Below are positions 33,923 through 43,788 of a stretch of DNA of 64,000 nt, in pieces. The position numbers and the translations under genes were made by a program. How positions within the stretch are numbered: the first letter of the stretch is position 1; every line of letters begins with the position of its first letter. The stretch lies in the NCBI GenBank assembly GCA_012521995.1, contig JAAYLH010000125.1, positions 1 to 64,000 of the forward strand. The letters are read 5' to 3'. Source of the DNA: Bacteroidales bacterium (GTDB taxonomy: Bacteria > Bacteroidota > Bacteroidia > Bacteroidales > UBA7960). The notes beneath the pieces are model-generated. The model was not told the origin of the DNA. It worked only from the letters and a program-made list of their open reading frames with translations, and searched no databases.

Positions 33923-34939
33923 TTAGATGATGTTGACTTCGGTCTCAAGCCTGACTCCAAATCGCTGCTTAACCGAGGCCTTGACTTTCTCTGAAAGTTC
34001 GATCAGTTGACTTCCGCTTGCCTTGCCATAATTGACCAGCACCAGTGCCTGGAGGGGGTGTATGCCCGCATCGCCCTCACGGTATCCCTTCCAGCCCGTT
34101 TGTTCGATAAGCCAGCCTGCGGCCAGCTTCATTCCATTGGGATCGGGATAAGCCACGATGGCTGGATATTTAATTTTCAGGCGTTCATACCGGTCGAGGC
34201 TTATCACAGGGTTTTTGAAGAAGCTGCCCGCATTGCCCGTGATGGCAGGGTCGGGAAGTTTGCTGCGGCGTATGTCGCAAACCACCTCACGCACATCGGC
34301 AATAGTGGGTTCCGTAATCCCCTTTTGTTCCATGGCAGCAAGGATGGCCCCATATCCCAGCGAAAGCCGGTGGTTCCTTTTTGATAAGCGGAAACGCACC
34401 GAGAGGATCACATAGCGACCACGCCCCTCACCCTTGAAGAGGCTGTCGCGGTAACCAAAACGGCAGGCGTCTTTGTCCAGGATGAGGATAGCCCCCGTTT
34501 TTTTGTCCAGGGCCTCCAGCTGAACGAAATGGTCTTTAAGCTCTACTCCATAGGCCCCGATGTTCTGGATGGGGCTGCTGCCTACCTGACCCGGGATCAG
34601 CGAGAGGTTCTCCAGCCCACCCCAGCCACGTTCGACACATTGTCCCACGAAGGCATCCCAGTCTTCCCCAGCCGCAGCGGTGACCTCTACACAGTCTTCA
34701 GTTTCTTCAGTGACATCCAATCCCTTGAGACTAATCTTGATTACAAGGCCCCGGTAATCGCCGGTGAAAAGCAGGTTGCTTCCCCCGCCCAGAATCAAAT
34801 GAGGGACACTTGCCGGGGGAAAACGTTCGAATAATTGCAGAAGTTCTTCAATGGTGCGCACTTCGGCAAAATAACGAGCACGAACATCCAGTCCGAAAGT
34901 GTTCAAAGGTTCTAGAGAATGATTTTCAAGTATCTCCAT
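33923..34939 (-). CDS. murB: UDP-N-acetylenolpyruvoylglucosamine reductase
   Basis: From ATG 34939 a 338-residue type I MurB, FAD-binding. LILGGGSNLLFTGDY is the FAD pyrophosphate loop, GWGGLENLSLIPGQVGSSPI with QNIGAYGVELKDHF the signature, and YRDSLFKGEGRGRYV the substrate region. The catalytic Ser is in AGSFFKNPV. It reduces the enolpyruvyl group of UDP-GlcNAc-enolpyruvate to UDP-MurNAc in peptidoglycan synthesis. The start at 34939 lies 26 bases downstream of a perfect -7 element that is inside the longer frame, so the extension to 34987 is excluded. Confidence 0.95.
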   Translation of the reverse strand: MEILENHSLEPLNTFGLDVRARYFAEVRTIEELLQLFERFPPASVPHLILGGGSNLLFTGDYRGLVIKISLKGLDVTEETEDCVEVTAAAGEDWDAFVGQCVERGWGGLENLSLIPGQVGSSPIQNIGAYGVELKDHFVQLEALDKKTGAILILDKDACRFGYRDSLFKGEGRGRYVILSVRFRLSKRNHRLSLGYGAILAAMEQKGITEPTIADVREVVCDIRRSKLPDPAITGNAGSFFKNPVISLDRYERLKIKYPAIVAYPDPNGMKLAAGWLIEQTGWKGYREGDAGIHPLQALVLVNYGKASGSQLIELSEKVKASVKQRFGVRLETEVNII

Positions 34940-34965
34940 CAGGAAGGGTGTTTTTAGGCAAGGCA

Positions 34966-34973
34966 CAAAGGTA
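34966..34973 (-). promoter_or_regulatory. Bacteroidota -7 element of murB
   Basis: On the minus strand TACCTTTG fits TAnnTTTG. It places the transcript start between the two candidate start codons of murB and decides for the downstream one at 34939. Confidence 0.6.
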
Positions 34974-35203
34974 GGTTTTTTGCCCAAAAGGAAGGGGGGG
35001 AATCTGATTATTCCTGATTCAGGGAAGTTTTGGCTTTGGGAAATGAGTTGATTTCAAAAAAAAAGAAGACGAATGCCCTATCACCGGGGTATTTTAAATT
35101 CTGTTTTTTCCAATGGAGAATAGTTCAATAAGGGGCAAAAGAAGGATGCCCCTTATTGGTTAGGAATTATTACAGTCTGTTTTTTGATAAAAAATATCAA
35201 GCA

Positions 35204-35791
35204 TTAACGGGTCAGGATAATCTCCTTTTCGTTGACCATTTTCCTGAGGTTGATCAGGGCATAACGCATACGGCCCAGGGCTGTGTTGATGCTGACATTG
35301 GTCTGCTCGGCGATTTCCTTGAAGCTCATGTCTTTGTAATGGCGCATCTTTAGCACTTCCTTTTGCTCTTCGGGGAGGTATTCCACAAGGCGTTGTACAT
35401 CCTTGTGAATCTGCTCGATGATGAGCTTGTCCTCTATGGTGTCCTCAAAAACCATGAGGGTCTCAAACAGATCGTATTCCTCGCTGTTTTCAACATAGGG
35501 CATACGTTTCGACTTGCGGAAAAAGTCGATGATGAGGTTATGGGCGATGCGCATCACCCAGGGCAAAAACTTGCCTTCTTCGTTGTAGGAGCCTGCACGC
35601 AAGGTGTTGATAACCTTAATAAAGGTGTCCTGGAAAATGTCCTCCGCCAGGTGCTTATCCTTTATTATCAGCAGAATGTAAGAGAAGACTTTGCGCTGAT
35701 GCCGTTTGATGAGTTCTTCTAATGAAGCGTGATCACCGTTAATGAACTGACGTATTAACTCTTGATCGCAAACTACGCGGTCATGATTCAT
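35204..35791 (-). CDS. ECF-type sigma-70 family RNA polymerase sigma factor
   Basis: A 195-residue sigma factor with region 2 (HRKV-like RHQRKVFSYILLIIKDKHLA, EDIFQDTFIKV, FLPWVMRIAHNLIIDFFRK) and region 4 (LPEEQKEVLKMRHYKDMSFK, EIAEQTNVSINTALGRMRYA). It directs RNA polymerase to a subset of promoters. No anti-sigma factor gene or extracellular partner is adjacent, unlike FecI- or SigE-type units. A -7/-33 promoter lies about 100 bases upstream. The target regulon is unknown. Confidence 0.95.
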   Translation of the reverse strand: MNHDRVVCDQELIRQFINGDHASLEELIKRHQRKVFSYILLIIKDKHLAEDIFQDTFIKVINTLRAGSYNEEGKFLPWVMRIAHNLIIDFFRKSKRMPYVENSEEYDLFETLMVFEDTIEDKLIIEQIHKDVQRLVEYLPEEQKEVLKMRHYKDMSFKEIAEQTNVSINTALGRMRYALINLRKMVNEKEIILTR

Positions 35792-35886
35792 AAATGCCTC
35801 CGGTATTTAAGAAATAGAGTATACGTCTAGCCGATAATCAGTCCTCCAGGTTTAGTGCAACATCAGGTTATTTGTAAAAGGCAAAG

Positions 35887-35917
35887 CAAATTTAGACTAT
35901 TTTTTTATTTCGATCAA
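35887..35917 (-). promoter_or_regulatory. Promoter of the sigma factor gene
   Basis: On the minus strand the -7 element TAAATTTG is at 35887-35894 and a TTG box at 35915-35917, 20 bases away. The resulting leader is close to 90 bases long, enough to hold a regulatory structure, although none was recognised. Confidence 0.55.
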
Positions 35918-36021
35918 GAAAAATATTCATTTGTGTTTTTTTAACGTTGTTCTATATGTCGATAAAGATAAATTTAACTTCAACCAGAAAACCAATTGTA
36001 ATTACTAGAAATGAACAGGTA

Positions 36022-36070
36022 TTTTCCGCAAAGGGATTTGCACGGTTTTGCAAATTCCCTTTGCGGAAAA
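36022..36070. terminator. Long imperfect hairpin downstream of the acyl-CoA ligase gene
   Basis: Arms 36022-36042 and 36049-36070 pair over about 21 positions with one bulged base, including the core CCGCAAAGGGA with TCCCTTTGCGG. It follows the ligase stop (36090) on the minus strand by 20 bases. The T tail is short, so a terminator or an RNA-stabilising 3' structure are both possible. Confidence 0.6.
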
Positions 36071-36089
36071 CACCCTTGAATTGACAGTA

Positions 36090-37751
36090 TTATTCCTCGA
36101 TGGTGTAAAGGAAGCGTTTGATGCTTTTCTTAGGGGTCTTTTCAAATTCCTCGGGGACGATCTTGAAGCGCGAAACGTTCATGTAGTTGGGCAGTTCGTG
36201 GTTGATGGCCTTGCGGTGGTCTTCAAAGATCTTATTAAGATCTGACTCATGGATGCCTTCTTTATTAGCGGCTTCTAAGTCGGGATAAATGAGGGCCACC
36301 AGCTGATGTTCCTTATCCACCACCAGGGCTTCCATGATATAAGGCTTATTGTTGTACTTGGCTTCGATTTCTTCGGGGTAGATGTTTTGCCCTGAAGCTC
36401 CCAGGATCATGCTCTTGCTTCGGCCTTTGATGTATATGAAGTTGTCCTTGTCGATGACGCCCAGGTCTCCTGTGTGGAGCCAGCCCTCTGCGTCGAGTGC
36501 TGCCTGGGTGGCTTCCTCGTTTTTATAATATCCAATCATGACATTCTCACCCCGCACCAGGATCTCGCCAACTTCATTATAGGGGTCGGAGCTGTCGATG
36601 GTGACCTCCATATTGTCCACGATCTTTCCTGCAGAACCCAGACGGGTCTTGTCCCAGTTAGCATAGCTGATCAGGGGTCCGCATTCTGTCATCCCGTACC
36701 CAATGGAAAATGGAAAGCCGATTTTGTTGAAGAAAATTTCCACATCCTTGTTGAGGGCAGCACCTCCGATGACTACTTCATGGAAGTTGGCCCCGAATGC
36801 CTGGTTGAGCTTCTCGCGGATCTTCTTCTTGATCACCTTGTTGAGGACAGGAGCTTTGAGCAACACCTTCATGGAGGGCTTGCTGATGACGGGCAACAAT
36901 TGTTTCTTGTAGATCTTCTCAATGACCAGGGGCACAGAGAGCACCAAGCGGGGCCTGATCTCCTTAAAGGCTTGCAGGATGATGGCGGGACTTGGCGTTT
37001 TGGTCAGGAAGGTGATATGGCAGCCAAGGGTGAATGGCCACAGGAATTCGAAAGCACAGCCGTAGGTGTGCGCCAGGGGAAGAAAGGATACAATCTTATC
37101 ACCGGGGTCGAGCGGCATGTTTTTGTTGGCATACACCACGTTGGCCGCCAGGTTGTTGTGTAATATCATCACGCCCTTTGTAAATCCTGTGGTACCCGAG
37201 GTATAGCTGATCTCAGCCATGTCTGAGTTGGGGATCGAAGGATAAGCGGCGTCTTGGGGTTTTAATCCCTGGGGGTATTTGTCCAGGAAAAGCTTTTCAG
37301 CCCTGGCCGTAAGCTCAGCGCATTTTTGTTGCTTGCCGCAGGACAATAAGGAAAAATCCTTTAGCGAAAAGGCCCCGAGAAGCCTGGGCATTTCGCTGAC
37401 CTCAAGGTTTTCAAAAATATTGTCGGCAGCAAACATCAGGATCGAATCGGAATGGTGGGTGATGTGGTGCACATCATTGGCCTTGAAATCGGGGAGTATG
37501 GGTACGATCACTGCCCCATAGGTGACGGTCCCCAGGAAAGTTACCCCCCAGTTCGCCGAGTTCTTCCCGATAAGGGCTACCTTGTCCCCCTTTTTTATCC
37601 CAAAGGATTCAAAAAGGCAATGAAGCCTGGCAATACGCGTGGCAACATCCTTAAAAGTCAGGCTTTCTCCCTTGTAATCTGTCATGGATTCCAGCTCCCA
37701 GTTCTTGCGGATACTGTTGCTGATAAATTCGGTCAAATTCTCCTTCATCAT
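36090..37751 (-). CDS. AMP-forming long-chain acyl-CoA synthetase-like protein
   Basis: A 553-residue adenylate-forming enzyme. The P-loop A3 motif is SYTSGTTGFTKGVM, A5 is GYGMTECGPLISY, A8 begins with WLHTGDLGVIDKDNF, and the C-terminal hinge is IKGRSKSMILGASGQNIYPE. A Lys near the end (FEKTPKKSIKR) fits the catalytic A10 position. The family activates long-chain fatty acids to acyl-CoA through an acyl-AMP. A membrane or lipid substrate is likely but chain length cannot be judged. A hairpin follows the gene. Confidence 0.93.
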   Translation of the reverse strand: MMKENLTEFISNSIRKNWELESMTDYKGESLTFKDVATRIARLHCLFESFGIKKGDKVALIGKNSANWGVTFLGTVTYGAVIVPILPDFKANDVHHITHHSDSILMFAADNIFENLEVSEMPRLLGAFSLKDFSLLSCGKQQKCAELTARAEKLFLDKYPQGLKPQDAAYPSIPNSDMAEISYTSGTTGFTKGVMILHNNLAANVVYANKNMPLDPGDKIVSFLPLAHTYGCAFEFLWPFTLGCHITFLTKTPSPAIILQAFKEIRPRLVLSVPLVIEKIYKKQLLPVISKPSMKVLLKAPVLNKVIKKKIREKLNQAFGANFHEVVIGGAALNKDVEIFFNKIGFPFSIGYGMTECGPLISYANWDKTRLGSAGKIVDNMEVTIDSSDPYNEVGEILVRGENVMIGYYKNEEATQAALDAEGWLHTGDLGVIDKDNFIYIKGRSKSMILGASGQNIYPEEIEAKYNNKPYIMEALVVDKEHQLVALIYPDLEAANKEGIHESDLNKIFEDHRKAINHELPNYMNVSRFKIVPEEFEKTPKKSIKRFLYTIEE

Positions 37752-37916
37752 AGCTTCTCAAAATTTTGTAGTTATTAAAGGAATTCCTTCCCCGGGGAAA
37801 AAACAGTGCAAGGTACAAAGAAAAATTTATTGCAAAGGCTAATTTAATGGCAGCTGCAGCAAATTAAATACGGGATTCCATTGTTGCGGGGGCGTGGGGC
37901 AGAAGGATTAAAATGG

Positions 37917-37924
37917 TAACTTTG
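37917..37924 (+). promoter_or_regulatory. Bacteroidota -7 element of uvrA
   Basis: TAACTTTG matches TAnnTTTG and lies 19 bases before ATG 37944. It favours that start over the TTG at 37929. Confidence 0.6.
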
Positions 37925-37943
37925 CAGGTTGTTTTTCAAGATT

Positions 37944-40772
37944 ATGGAAGCCATTGCTGATTTAAAAACCTACGATCCCAGGCAATACATCATTATCAAG
38001 GGGGCCCGGGTGCACAACCTCAAGAATGTGGATGTGGTGCTCAGGCGCAATAGCCTGGTGGTCATTACGGGCTTGTCGGGTTCAGGCAAGTCTTCACTGG
38101 CCTTCGATACCTTGTATTCGGAGGGACAGCGCCGCTACGTGGAAAGTTTGAGCGCCTATGCCAGGCAATTCCTTGGGCGAATGCATAAACCTGAAGTGGA
38201 TTATATCAAGGGCATATCTCCCGCTATTGCCATTGAACAAAAGGTGAATACCCGCAACCCCAGATCCACCGTAGGCACCTCCACCGAGATCTATGAATAC
38301 CTGAAATTGTTGTTCGCCCGCATTGGGAAGACCTACTCACCCGTTTCGGGAAACCTGGTGATGCGCCATTCGGTTTCCGATGTGGTGGATCATATCCTCA
38401 GATTGACCGATGGCACCATGGTGATGACCCTGGCTCCCATCACCCTGAAGCCCGGCCGAAACCTCGAACAGCAGCTTTCGGTGCTGTTGCAGCAGGGCTT
38501 CTCCAGGGTGATGGTCAATGATGAGATCCACAGGATTGAAGAAATCTATCCTCACATCCACCAGATCGCCGTCAGGAAAAGGCCCTGCGTCATTGTTGAC
38601 CGCTTTGAGGTGAACCACAGCGATGGTGACCTGAAGGCCAGGATTGCCGATTCGGTGCAGACTGCCTTTTATGAAGGCGGGGGCGAATGTATGCTTGAAT
38701 ATGAACTGGACGGGGAGAAAAGGCAAGTTCACTTTTCAAGTCGTTTTGAACTGGATGGCATCACCTTTGAAGAGCCCAGCGTGAACCTGTTCGCTTTTAA
38801 CAACCCCTATGGCGCCTGCAAGCTCTGTGAAGGCTTTGGAAGCGTCATTGGCATTGACCCCGACCTGGTGATTCCCAACAAGAGCCTCAGCATTTTTGAG
38901 GGTGCCATTGTCTGCTGGAAAGGCGAAAAGATGAGCCTGTGGAATGAAGAACTGATAAAGAACGCCTATAAATTCGACTTTCCCATTCATAAACCTTACT
39001 ACCGGCTCAGTGATGAGCAGAAAGAGCTGCTGTGGACAGGAAACAAGCATTTCCACGGGCTGAACGACTTCTTTAAGATGGTGGAGGAAAACACCTATAA
39101 GATACAGTACCGCGTGATGCTTTCGCGCTACCGCGGAAAGACTGGCTGCCCCGAATGCCAGGGCACACGTCTGCGCAAGGATGCAGGCTATGTTAAGGTG
39201 GCAGGCAAATCCATCTCCGAACTGGTGCTGATGCCCATTGAAAGGCTGGCACACTTTTTCCGCACCATCACGCTGGACCCCTATGAGCGCGACCTCTCCC
39301 GAAGGTTGCTGGTGGAAATTAACCAGCGTCTCTCCTTCCTCAATGATGTCGGCCTGGGTTACCTTACCCTGAACCGCCTGTCGAATACCCTCTCAGGCGG
39401 TGAATCGCAACGCATCAACCTGGCCACTTCGCTGGGCAGCAGCCTGGTGGGGTCGATGTACATCCTCGACGAGCCCAGTATTGGCTTGCACCAGCGCGAC
39501 ACCCACAGGCTGATCGGGGTGTTGAAGAAACTGCGTGACCTGGGCAATACAGTTATTGTGGTGGAACACGACGAGGATATTATGCGTGCCTCCGACCAGA
39601 TTGTCGATATTGGACCTATGGCAGGCACCCAGGGCGGGGAGATCGTGTTCCAGGGCCCCTTCAGGAAACTGATAGACCAAAAGGACAGCCTCACTGCACT
39701 ATACCTTAACGGTATACTCGAGATCCCCCTGCCTGAAAAACGCCGCCGCTGGAAGGAGTTTGTTGAGCTGAAAGGGGCCAGGCAGCATAACCTCAAGGGT
39801 TTTGATGTGAAATTCCCGCTGAAGGTCATGACGGTGGTGACCGGGGTCAGTGGCTCGGGCAAGACCTCCCTGGTGAAGTCCATTTTGTATCCTGCCCTCA
39901 AAAAAATGCATGGCGGGTATGGCGAACGTACGGGCCGCTTCGATGCCCTCGATGGAGACTATAAGGGCATCACGGACGTGGAATACATTGACCAGAACCC
40001 TATTGGAAAATCATCGCGATCCAACCCCGTTACTTATTTAAAGGCTTACGACGATATCCGTAATCTCTTTGCCGATCAGCCCCTGGCGAAGACCCGGGGC
40101 TTTACCCCGGGATTCTTCTCATTCAACATTGAAGGCGGACGTTGCCCCGAATGTGAAGGCGACGGCCAGGTGAAGATAGAAATGCAGTTTATGGCCGACA
40201 TCACCCTGGTTTGCGAGAGTTGCAAGGGAAAGCGCTTCCGCGAAGAAATCCTGGACGTGGCTTTCGAGGGTAAGACAATCAGCGATATCCTGGAAATGAC
40301 GGTGGACGATGCCATCGAGTTCTTTGGAAATGCCAAAAAACAATGCACCGCATGCAAACGCATCGCTTCGCGCATTCAGCCCCTGGCCGATGTAGGCCTG
40401 GGTTATGTCAGGCTGGGGCAGCCAAGCAGCACCCTCAGCGGAGGAGAGGCCCAGCGCATTAAACTGGCTTCTTTCCTCACCAAGGGCTTCAACAGCGGGA
40501 AGACCCTGTTTATATTCGACGAGCCGACCACTGGACTCCATTTCCACGACATCAGTAAACTGCTGATTGCCTTTAATGCCCTGATCGAAAATGGCCATTC
40601 TCTGGTAGTGATCGAACACAATCCCGAGGTCATCAAAAGCGCTGACTGGATCATAGATCTTGGCCCGGAAGGCGGTGACGAGGGAGGACACCTGGTGTTC
40701 GAAGGCACTCCAGAAGATCTTGTGAATTGCGAAAACTCCTACACAGGAAAATTCCTTAAAGGAAAGGTGTAA
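37944..40772 (+). CDS. uvrA: Excinuclease ABC subunit A
   Basis: A 942-residue full-length UvrA. The two Walker A loops are GLSGSGKSS near the N-terminus and GVSGSGKTS near residue 635, and the signature motifs are [14 protein letters not shown] and [14 protein letters not shown]. Cys pairs of the zinc modules are visible as CKLC/CPEC in the first half and CPEC/CESC in the second ([24 protein letters not shown]). UvrA dimers find bulky DNA damage and load UvrB in nucleotide excision repair. It stands alone between converging terminators and a divergent ligase gene, with no uvrB nearby. Confidence 0.96.
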   Translation: MEAIADLKTYDPRQYIIIKGARVHNLKNVDVVLRRNSLVVITGLSGSGKSSLAFDTLYSEGQRRYVESLSAYARQFLGRMHKPEVDYIKGISPAIAIEQKVNTRNPRSTVGTSTEIYEYLKLLFARIGKTYSPVSGNLVMRHSVSDVVDHILRLTDGTMVMTLAPITLKPGRNLEQQLSVLLQQGFSRVMVNDEIHRIEEIYPHIHQIAVRKRPCVIVDRFEVNHSDGDLKARIADSVQTAFYEGGGECMLEYELDGEKRQVHFSSRFELDGITFEEPSVNLFAFNNPYGACKLCEGFGSVIGIDPDLVIPNKSLSIFEGAIVCWKGEKMSLWNEELIKNAYKFDFPIHKPYYRLSDEQKELLWTGNKHFHGLNDFFKMVEENTYKIQYRVMLSRYRGKTGCPECQGTRLRKDAGYVKVAGKSISELVLMPIERLAHFFRTITLDPYERDLSRRLLVEINQRLSFLNDVGLGYLTLNRLSNTLSGGESQRINLATSLGSSLVGSMYILDEPSIGLHQRDTHRLIGVLKKLRDLGNTVIVVEHDEDIMRASDQIVDIGPMAGTQGGEIVFQGPFRKLIDQKDSLTALYLNGILEIPLPEKRRRWKEFVELKGARQHNLKGFDVKFPLKVMTVVTGVSGSGKTSLVKSILYPALKKMHGGYGERTGRFDALDGDYKGITDVEYIDQNPIGKSSRSNPVTYLKAYDDIRNLFADQPLAKTRGFTPGFFSFNIEGGRCPECEGDGQVKIEMQFMADITLVCESCKGKRFREEILDVAFEGKTISDILEMTVDDAIEFFGNAKKQCTACKRIASRIQPLADVGLGYVRLGQPSSTLSGGEAQRIKLASFLTKGFNSGKTLFIFDEPTTGLHFHDISKLLIAFNALIENGHSLVVIEHNPEVIKSADWIIDLGPEGGDEGGHLVFEGTPEDLVNCENSYTGKFLKGKV

Positions 40773-40784
40773 TCCAAAAAAAAA

Positions 40785-40827
40785 CAGGGGCTCCCGCATC
40801 TGCCAAAGGCAGTTAGGGGAACCCCTG
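40785..40827. terminator. Hairpin between uvrA and the aminotransferase gene
   Basis: An outer stem CAGGGG/CCCCTG encloses a second stem CTGCC/GGCAG with loop AAA, preceded by a run of A residues (40776-40784). Read on the minus strand the A run becomes a T tail, so it can end the aminotransferase transcript, and it may also stop uvrA. Confidence 0.7.
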
Positions 40828-40880
40828 AATATTTCCGGTCGAAAGCCAGTGCTTCGGGCTTTCTATGCCATAGCTTATCT

Positions 40881-42080
40881 TTAGATGGTACGGCCCGGAT
40901 ATACCTTGAGGGCCTCGCCAAGCACCTTGATCGACTGCTCAAGATCACCAACATTAAGCACATAGCTGATACGCACTTCATTGGTGCCTGCACCGGGAGT
41001 GGAATAGAATCCCGTTGCAGGAGCCAGCATTACCGTTTGCTTCTCGTAATCAAACGATTCCAGCAACCATTGGCAGAACTTGTCGCTGTTGTCGATGGGC
41101 AGGCGGGCTGTCACATAGAAGGCACCCTTAGGGTTGGGGCACAATACCCCAGGGATCTGGTTCATCGCCTTCACCACGGTGTCGCGGCGGGCCTTGTATT
41201 CTTCTATCACCTCGGTGAAGTAGCTGTCCGGGGTTGCCATGGCCGCCTGGGAAGCGATCTGACCCAGTGAGGGCGGGCTCAGTCGGGCCTGAGCAAATTT
41301 CATGGCGGTTTGCATTACCTCCTTGTTGCGCGAGATCATGGCTCCCACACGGACCCCACACGCGCTGTAACGCTTGGAAACAGAGTCGAACAATACAACG
41401 TGGTTTTCCAGCCCTTCTAAGTTCAGCACAGAGAAGTGGGTGGTCCCGTCATAGCAGAACTCGCGGTAAACCTCATCGGCAAACAGGAACAGGTCGTGTT
41501 TAAGGACGATCTCACGAAGGGTCTCCAGTTCTTCTTTTGTATACAGATATCCTGTCGGGTTGTTGGGGTTGCACACCATGATGGCCTTGGTGGAAGGGGT
41601 GATGGCCTTCTCGAATTCGGCAATGGGAGGCAGCGCAAATCCGCTGTCGATGTCGGAGATGATGGGTTTTACCTTTACCCCGGCACTGGTGGCAAAACCA
41701 TTGTAATTGGCATAAAATGGCTCAGGGATAATAATCTCATCCCCTGGGTTCAGGCAGCTCTGTACGGCAAACAAAATGGCCTCGGAGGCGCCGGCAGTGA
41801 CGATGATCTCATCGGGGTGGACTTCAATCCCGTGTTTCGCATAATATTTGCACATGCTTTCGCGGTATGAAAGAATCCCGGCCGAGTGGCTGTACTCTAT
41901 CACCTTGATGTCGAGCTTGTGCATGGCATCGATCATGCTCTGGGGCGTGGGAATGTCGGGCTGGCCAATGTTCAGGTGATACACCTTGACGCCCCGCTTT
42001 TTGGCCTGGTCGGCATAGGGGACAAGTTTCCTGATGGGGCTTGCGGGCATCTGACGTCCCTTGTCTGAAATCTTGGGCAT
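40881..42080 (-). CDS. Class I/II PLP-dependent aminotransferase
   Basis: A 399-residue fold-type I aminotransferase. The PLP Lys is in LFDSVSKRYSACGVRVG, and NIGQPDIPTP, VTAGASEAILFAV, CNPNNPTGYLYTKEE, and EVRISYVLN mark the domains with the substrate Arg in the last. Members of this group exchange amino groups between aspartate, aromatic or other amino acids and keto acids. The exact substrate is not evident. It stands alone, converging on uvrA. Confidence 0.95.
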   Translation of the reverse strand: MPKISDKGRQMPASPIRKLVPYADQAKKRGVKVYHLNIGQPDIPTPQSMIDAMHKLDIKVIEYSHSAGILSYRESMCKYYAKHGIEVHPDEIIVTAGASEAILFAVQSCLNPGDEIIIPEPFYANYNGFATSAGVKVKPIISDIDSGFALPPIAEFEKAITPSTKAIMVCNPNNPTGYLYTKEELETLREIVLKHDLFLFADEVYREFCYDGTTHFSVLNLEGLENHVVLFDSVSKRYSACGVRVGAMISRNKEVMQTAMKFAQARLSPPSLGQIASQAAMATPDSYFTEVIEEYKARRDTVVKAMNQIPGVLCPNPKGAFYVTARLPIDNSDKFCQWLLESFDYEKQTVMLAPATGFYSTPGAGTNEVRISYVLNVGDLEQSIKVLGEALKVYPGRTI

Positions 42081-42202
42081 AAACGTTGAATTTTATAGGG
42101 TTGATATTTAAGGATTCAGCCTTATTTCGCTGGCAAAGTTCCCAAATTTTTTACTGATAACCTAGGAATATTCAAAAGACTTTAATCTGTCTGTTCTCCC
42201 TG

Positions 42203-42646
42203 TTAGTCGGAGGTTTTTGGGGTAAGGGATGCCACTTCCCCTGTTATCTTTACCACCAGGGTCCCCTGACGGGCATTGGTGTGGATCACGATATTCCTGC
42301 GGAAGGGCCCTGGCCTGCTCGTATCATAACGAAAGGAGATGGTGGCTTGTTCTCCCGGTTTTAGGGCTTCCCTTGGCCACGAGGTTATGAGCAACCCACA
42401 GGAACTGCGCACCCTGGCAACTACCATTGATCTGTTGCCTCCATTGGTCAGGGTGAAACTCCCCATCCCGTTCCCTCCGGCTTGAAGCAGCCCCAAGTCC
42501 AGGCTGTCGGACGAAAGAATGGCATAAGCCTGATTGCCGGTAGCTTCAGGCGGAGCCATGCCTTCGGCATTCAAATTGAACAGCACCAGCACCCACACAA
42601 GGATCCAGGAAAGAAAAAATGCAGGCACCTTATTATTCTTTTTCAC
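42203..42646 (-). CDS. DUF1573 domain protein, exported
   Basis: A 147-residue protein with an N-terminal signal or anchor (about residues 9-27, FFLSWILVWVLVLFNLNAEG) and one DUF1573 Ig-like domain: LDLGLLQAGGNGMGSFTLTN, GGNRSMVVARVRSSCGLL and PFRRNIVIHTNARQGTLVV. The family is common in Bacteroidota and its function is unknown; a periplasmic adhesion or assembly role is only a guess. It lies 65 bases beyond the outer-membrane protein gene on the same strand and may share its transcript. Confidence 0.82.
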   Translation of the reverse strand: MKKNNKVPAFFLSWILVWVLVLFNLNAEGMAPPEATGNQAYAILSSDSLDLGLLQAGGNGMGSFTLTNGGNRSMVVARVRSSCGLLITSWPREALKPGEQATISFRYDTSRPGPFRRNIVIHTNARQGTLVVKITGEVASLTPKTSD

Positions 42647-42711
42647 GGCAATAAATTTGGATGTTTGGCCGGCTAAATTAGAAAAGTTTCTTCACACTTG
42701 GCCCGGAGATC

Positions 42712-43587
42712 TCAACGATTTCCGAATGGCACAGCCACCCCTAACCAAGGTAAGGCCACAATCGTATTCATGCCTTGAAACATCGGAATGATTAGTCCAT
42801 AGTCGAGGGCAAGGCCCCTGAAATCAAAACGCCCGCCCAGGAAGGAAAGCAAGTTGAACTCTTCCACTCCGCTTACAAAATAATGCTCCGTAAGCAGGTA
42901 ATGCCTCTGACCTGTCCGTATCATCCCGCTGATCGATACCAGGGGGCTCCTGGCCCAATTGTCTTTTATGAATCCATATCCCAACCCAAGCGAAAGGTTA
43001 TGGTTGCGATTGCCAAGGGTGCCTGTAAAGGTGATAAAACCCGCCGTTCCTTCATTGTTTCCCCCTGCAATGGCAGCGATAAGGGCATTGGCGCCCAGGG
43101 AAAAATTATCCCTTGAAACAGGGATGTTTACTGAAGGTATGATCCAAATGGGGGTAGCTGTCCCTGCAAACAGGAACAGGGGCACAAGCCCGGCCCCAAG
43201 GGCAATGTTATTGGTAATGCCATAGTGGGCCTGGTTGAAAAATACCCAGCTGTTTTGGTAGTATCCCGTTCCTTTCGGGATGCCCAGGCTGTTCGACAGA
43301 ACAAAATATCGGTTGCCGTGGATGTTAAAACTTTGCAGGCTTCCATCCCTTTCTTCCATCAGGGTTTTTCTTTTTATGGAAGTTTTCTGTATGGTTATGT
43401 CCCCCAGATTCTCGGTGCGAAGAACAATATCCCTATCGGTCTCAGAGACGATTTGCCCCGTGAAGATATTTCGGTCGCTGGTCTCAATGCGGTATATATG
43501 TGGCTTTTCACCTTCGGTTTGGGCAAACACATTTTGCCCCACAAACACCATCAAAAGGAGGCTGGCTATAAACAGGGTGGCTTTCAT
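42712..43587 (-). CDS. Outer-membrane beta-barrel protein with an N-terminal beta domain
   Basis: A 291-residue protein with a signal peptide ending near VGQNVFAQ. Residues about 35-75 (FTGQIVSETDRDIVLRTENL) look like a small SH3/Sm-like beta domain, with alternating charged and hydrophobic residues. From about 95 to the end alternating strands with Gly and aromatic residues (GAGLVPLFLF, LGLGYGFIKD, FDFRGLALDYGLIIPMF) fit a transmembrane barrel. I do not recognise a named family. The combination suggests an exported envelope protein of unknown role. It precedes the DUF1573 gene. Confidence 0.65.
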   Translation of the reverse strand: MKATLFIASLLLMVFVGQNVFAQTEGEKPHIYRIETSDRNIFTGQIVSETDRDIVLRTENLGDITIQKTSIKRKTLMEERDGSLQSFNIHGNRYFVLSNSLGIPKGTGYYQNSWVFFNQAHYGITNNIALGAGLVPLFLFAGTATPIWIIPSVNIPVSRDNFSLGANALIAAIAGGNNEGTAGFITFTGTLGNRNHNLSLGLGYGFIKDNWARSPLVSISGMIRTGQRHYLLTEHYFVSGVEEFNLLSFLGGRFDFRGLALDYGLIIPMFQGMNTIVALPWLGVAVPFGNR

Positions 43588-43755
43588 ATGTCGCTGTTTA
43601 GTTAAGTTAATTGCCGGTGTTTTTTTATCCTTTTACCGGCTATTTTTACTGCTTGATCAAATATATTATATTTTCTCAAAAAATTTGGGTAAATAACGTA
43701 AAAGGACTGCTTCTTTAAAAAAAATTGCCTCCTTAACAGAGCGCTAAAAAAAGCG

Positions 43756-43763
43756 TATTTTTG
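43756..43763 (+). promoter_or_regulatory. Bacteroidota -7 element of the pullulanase gene
   Basis: TATTTTTG matches TAnnTTTG. With transcription starting a few bases later, ATG 43771 would have almost no leader, while ATG 43789 has a 20-base leader with a purine-rich AGGGGAT. Confidence 0.55.
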
Positions 43764-43788
43764 CTTGCCAATGAAAAACGCAGGGGAT

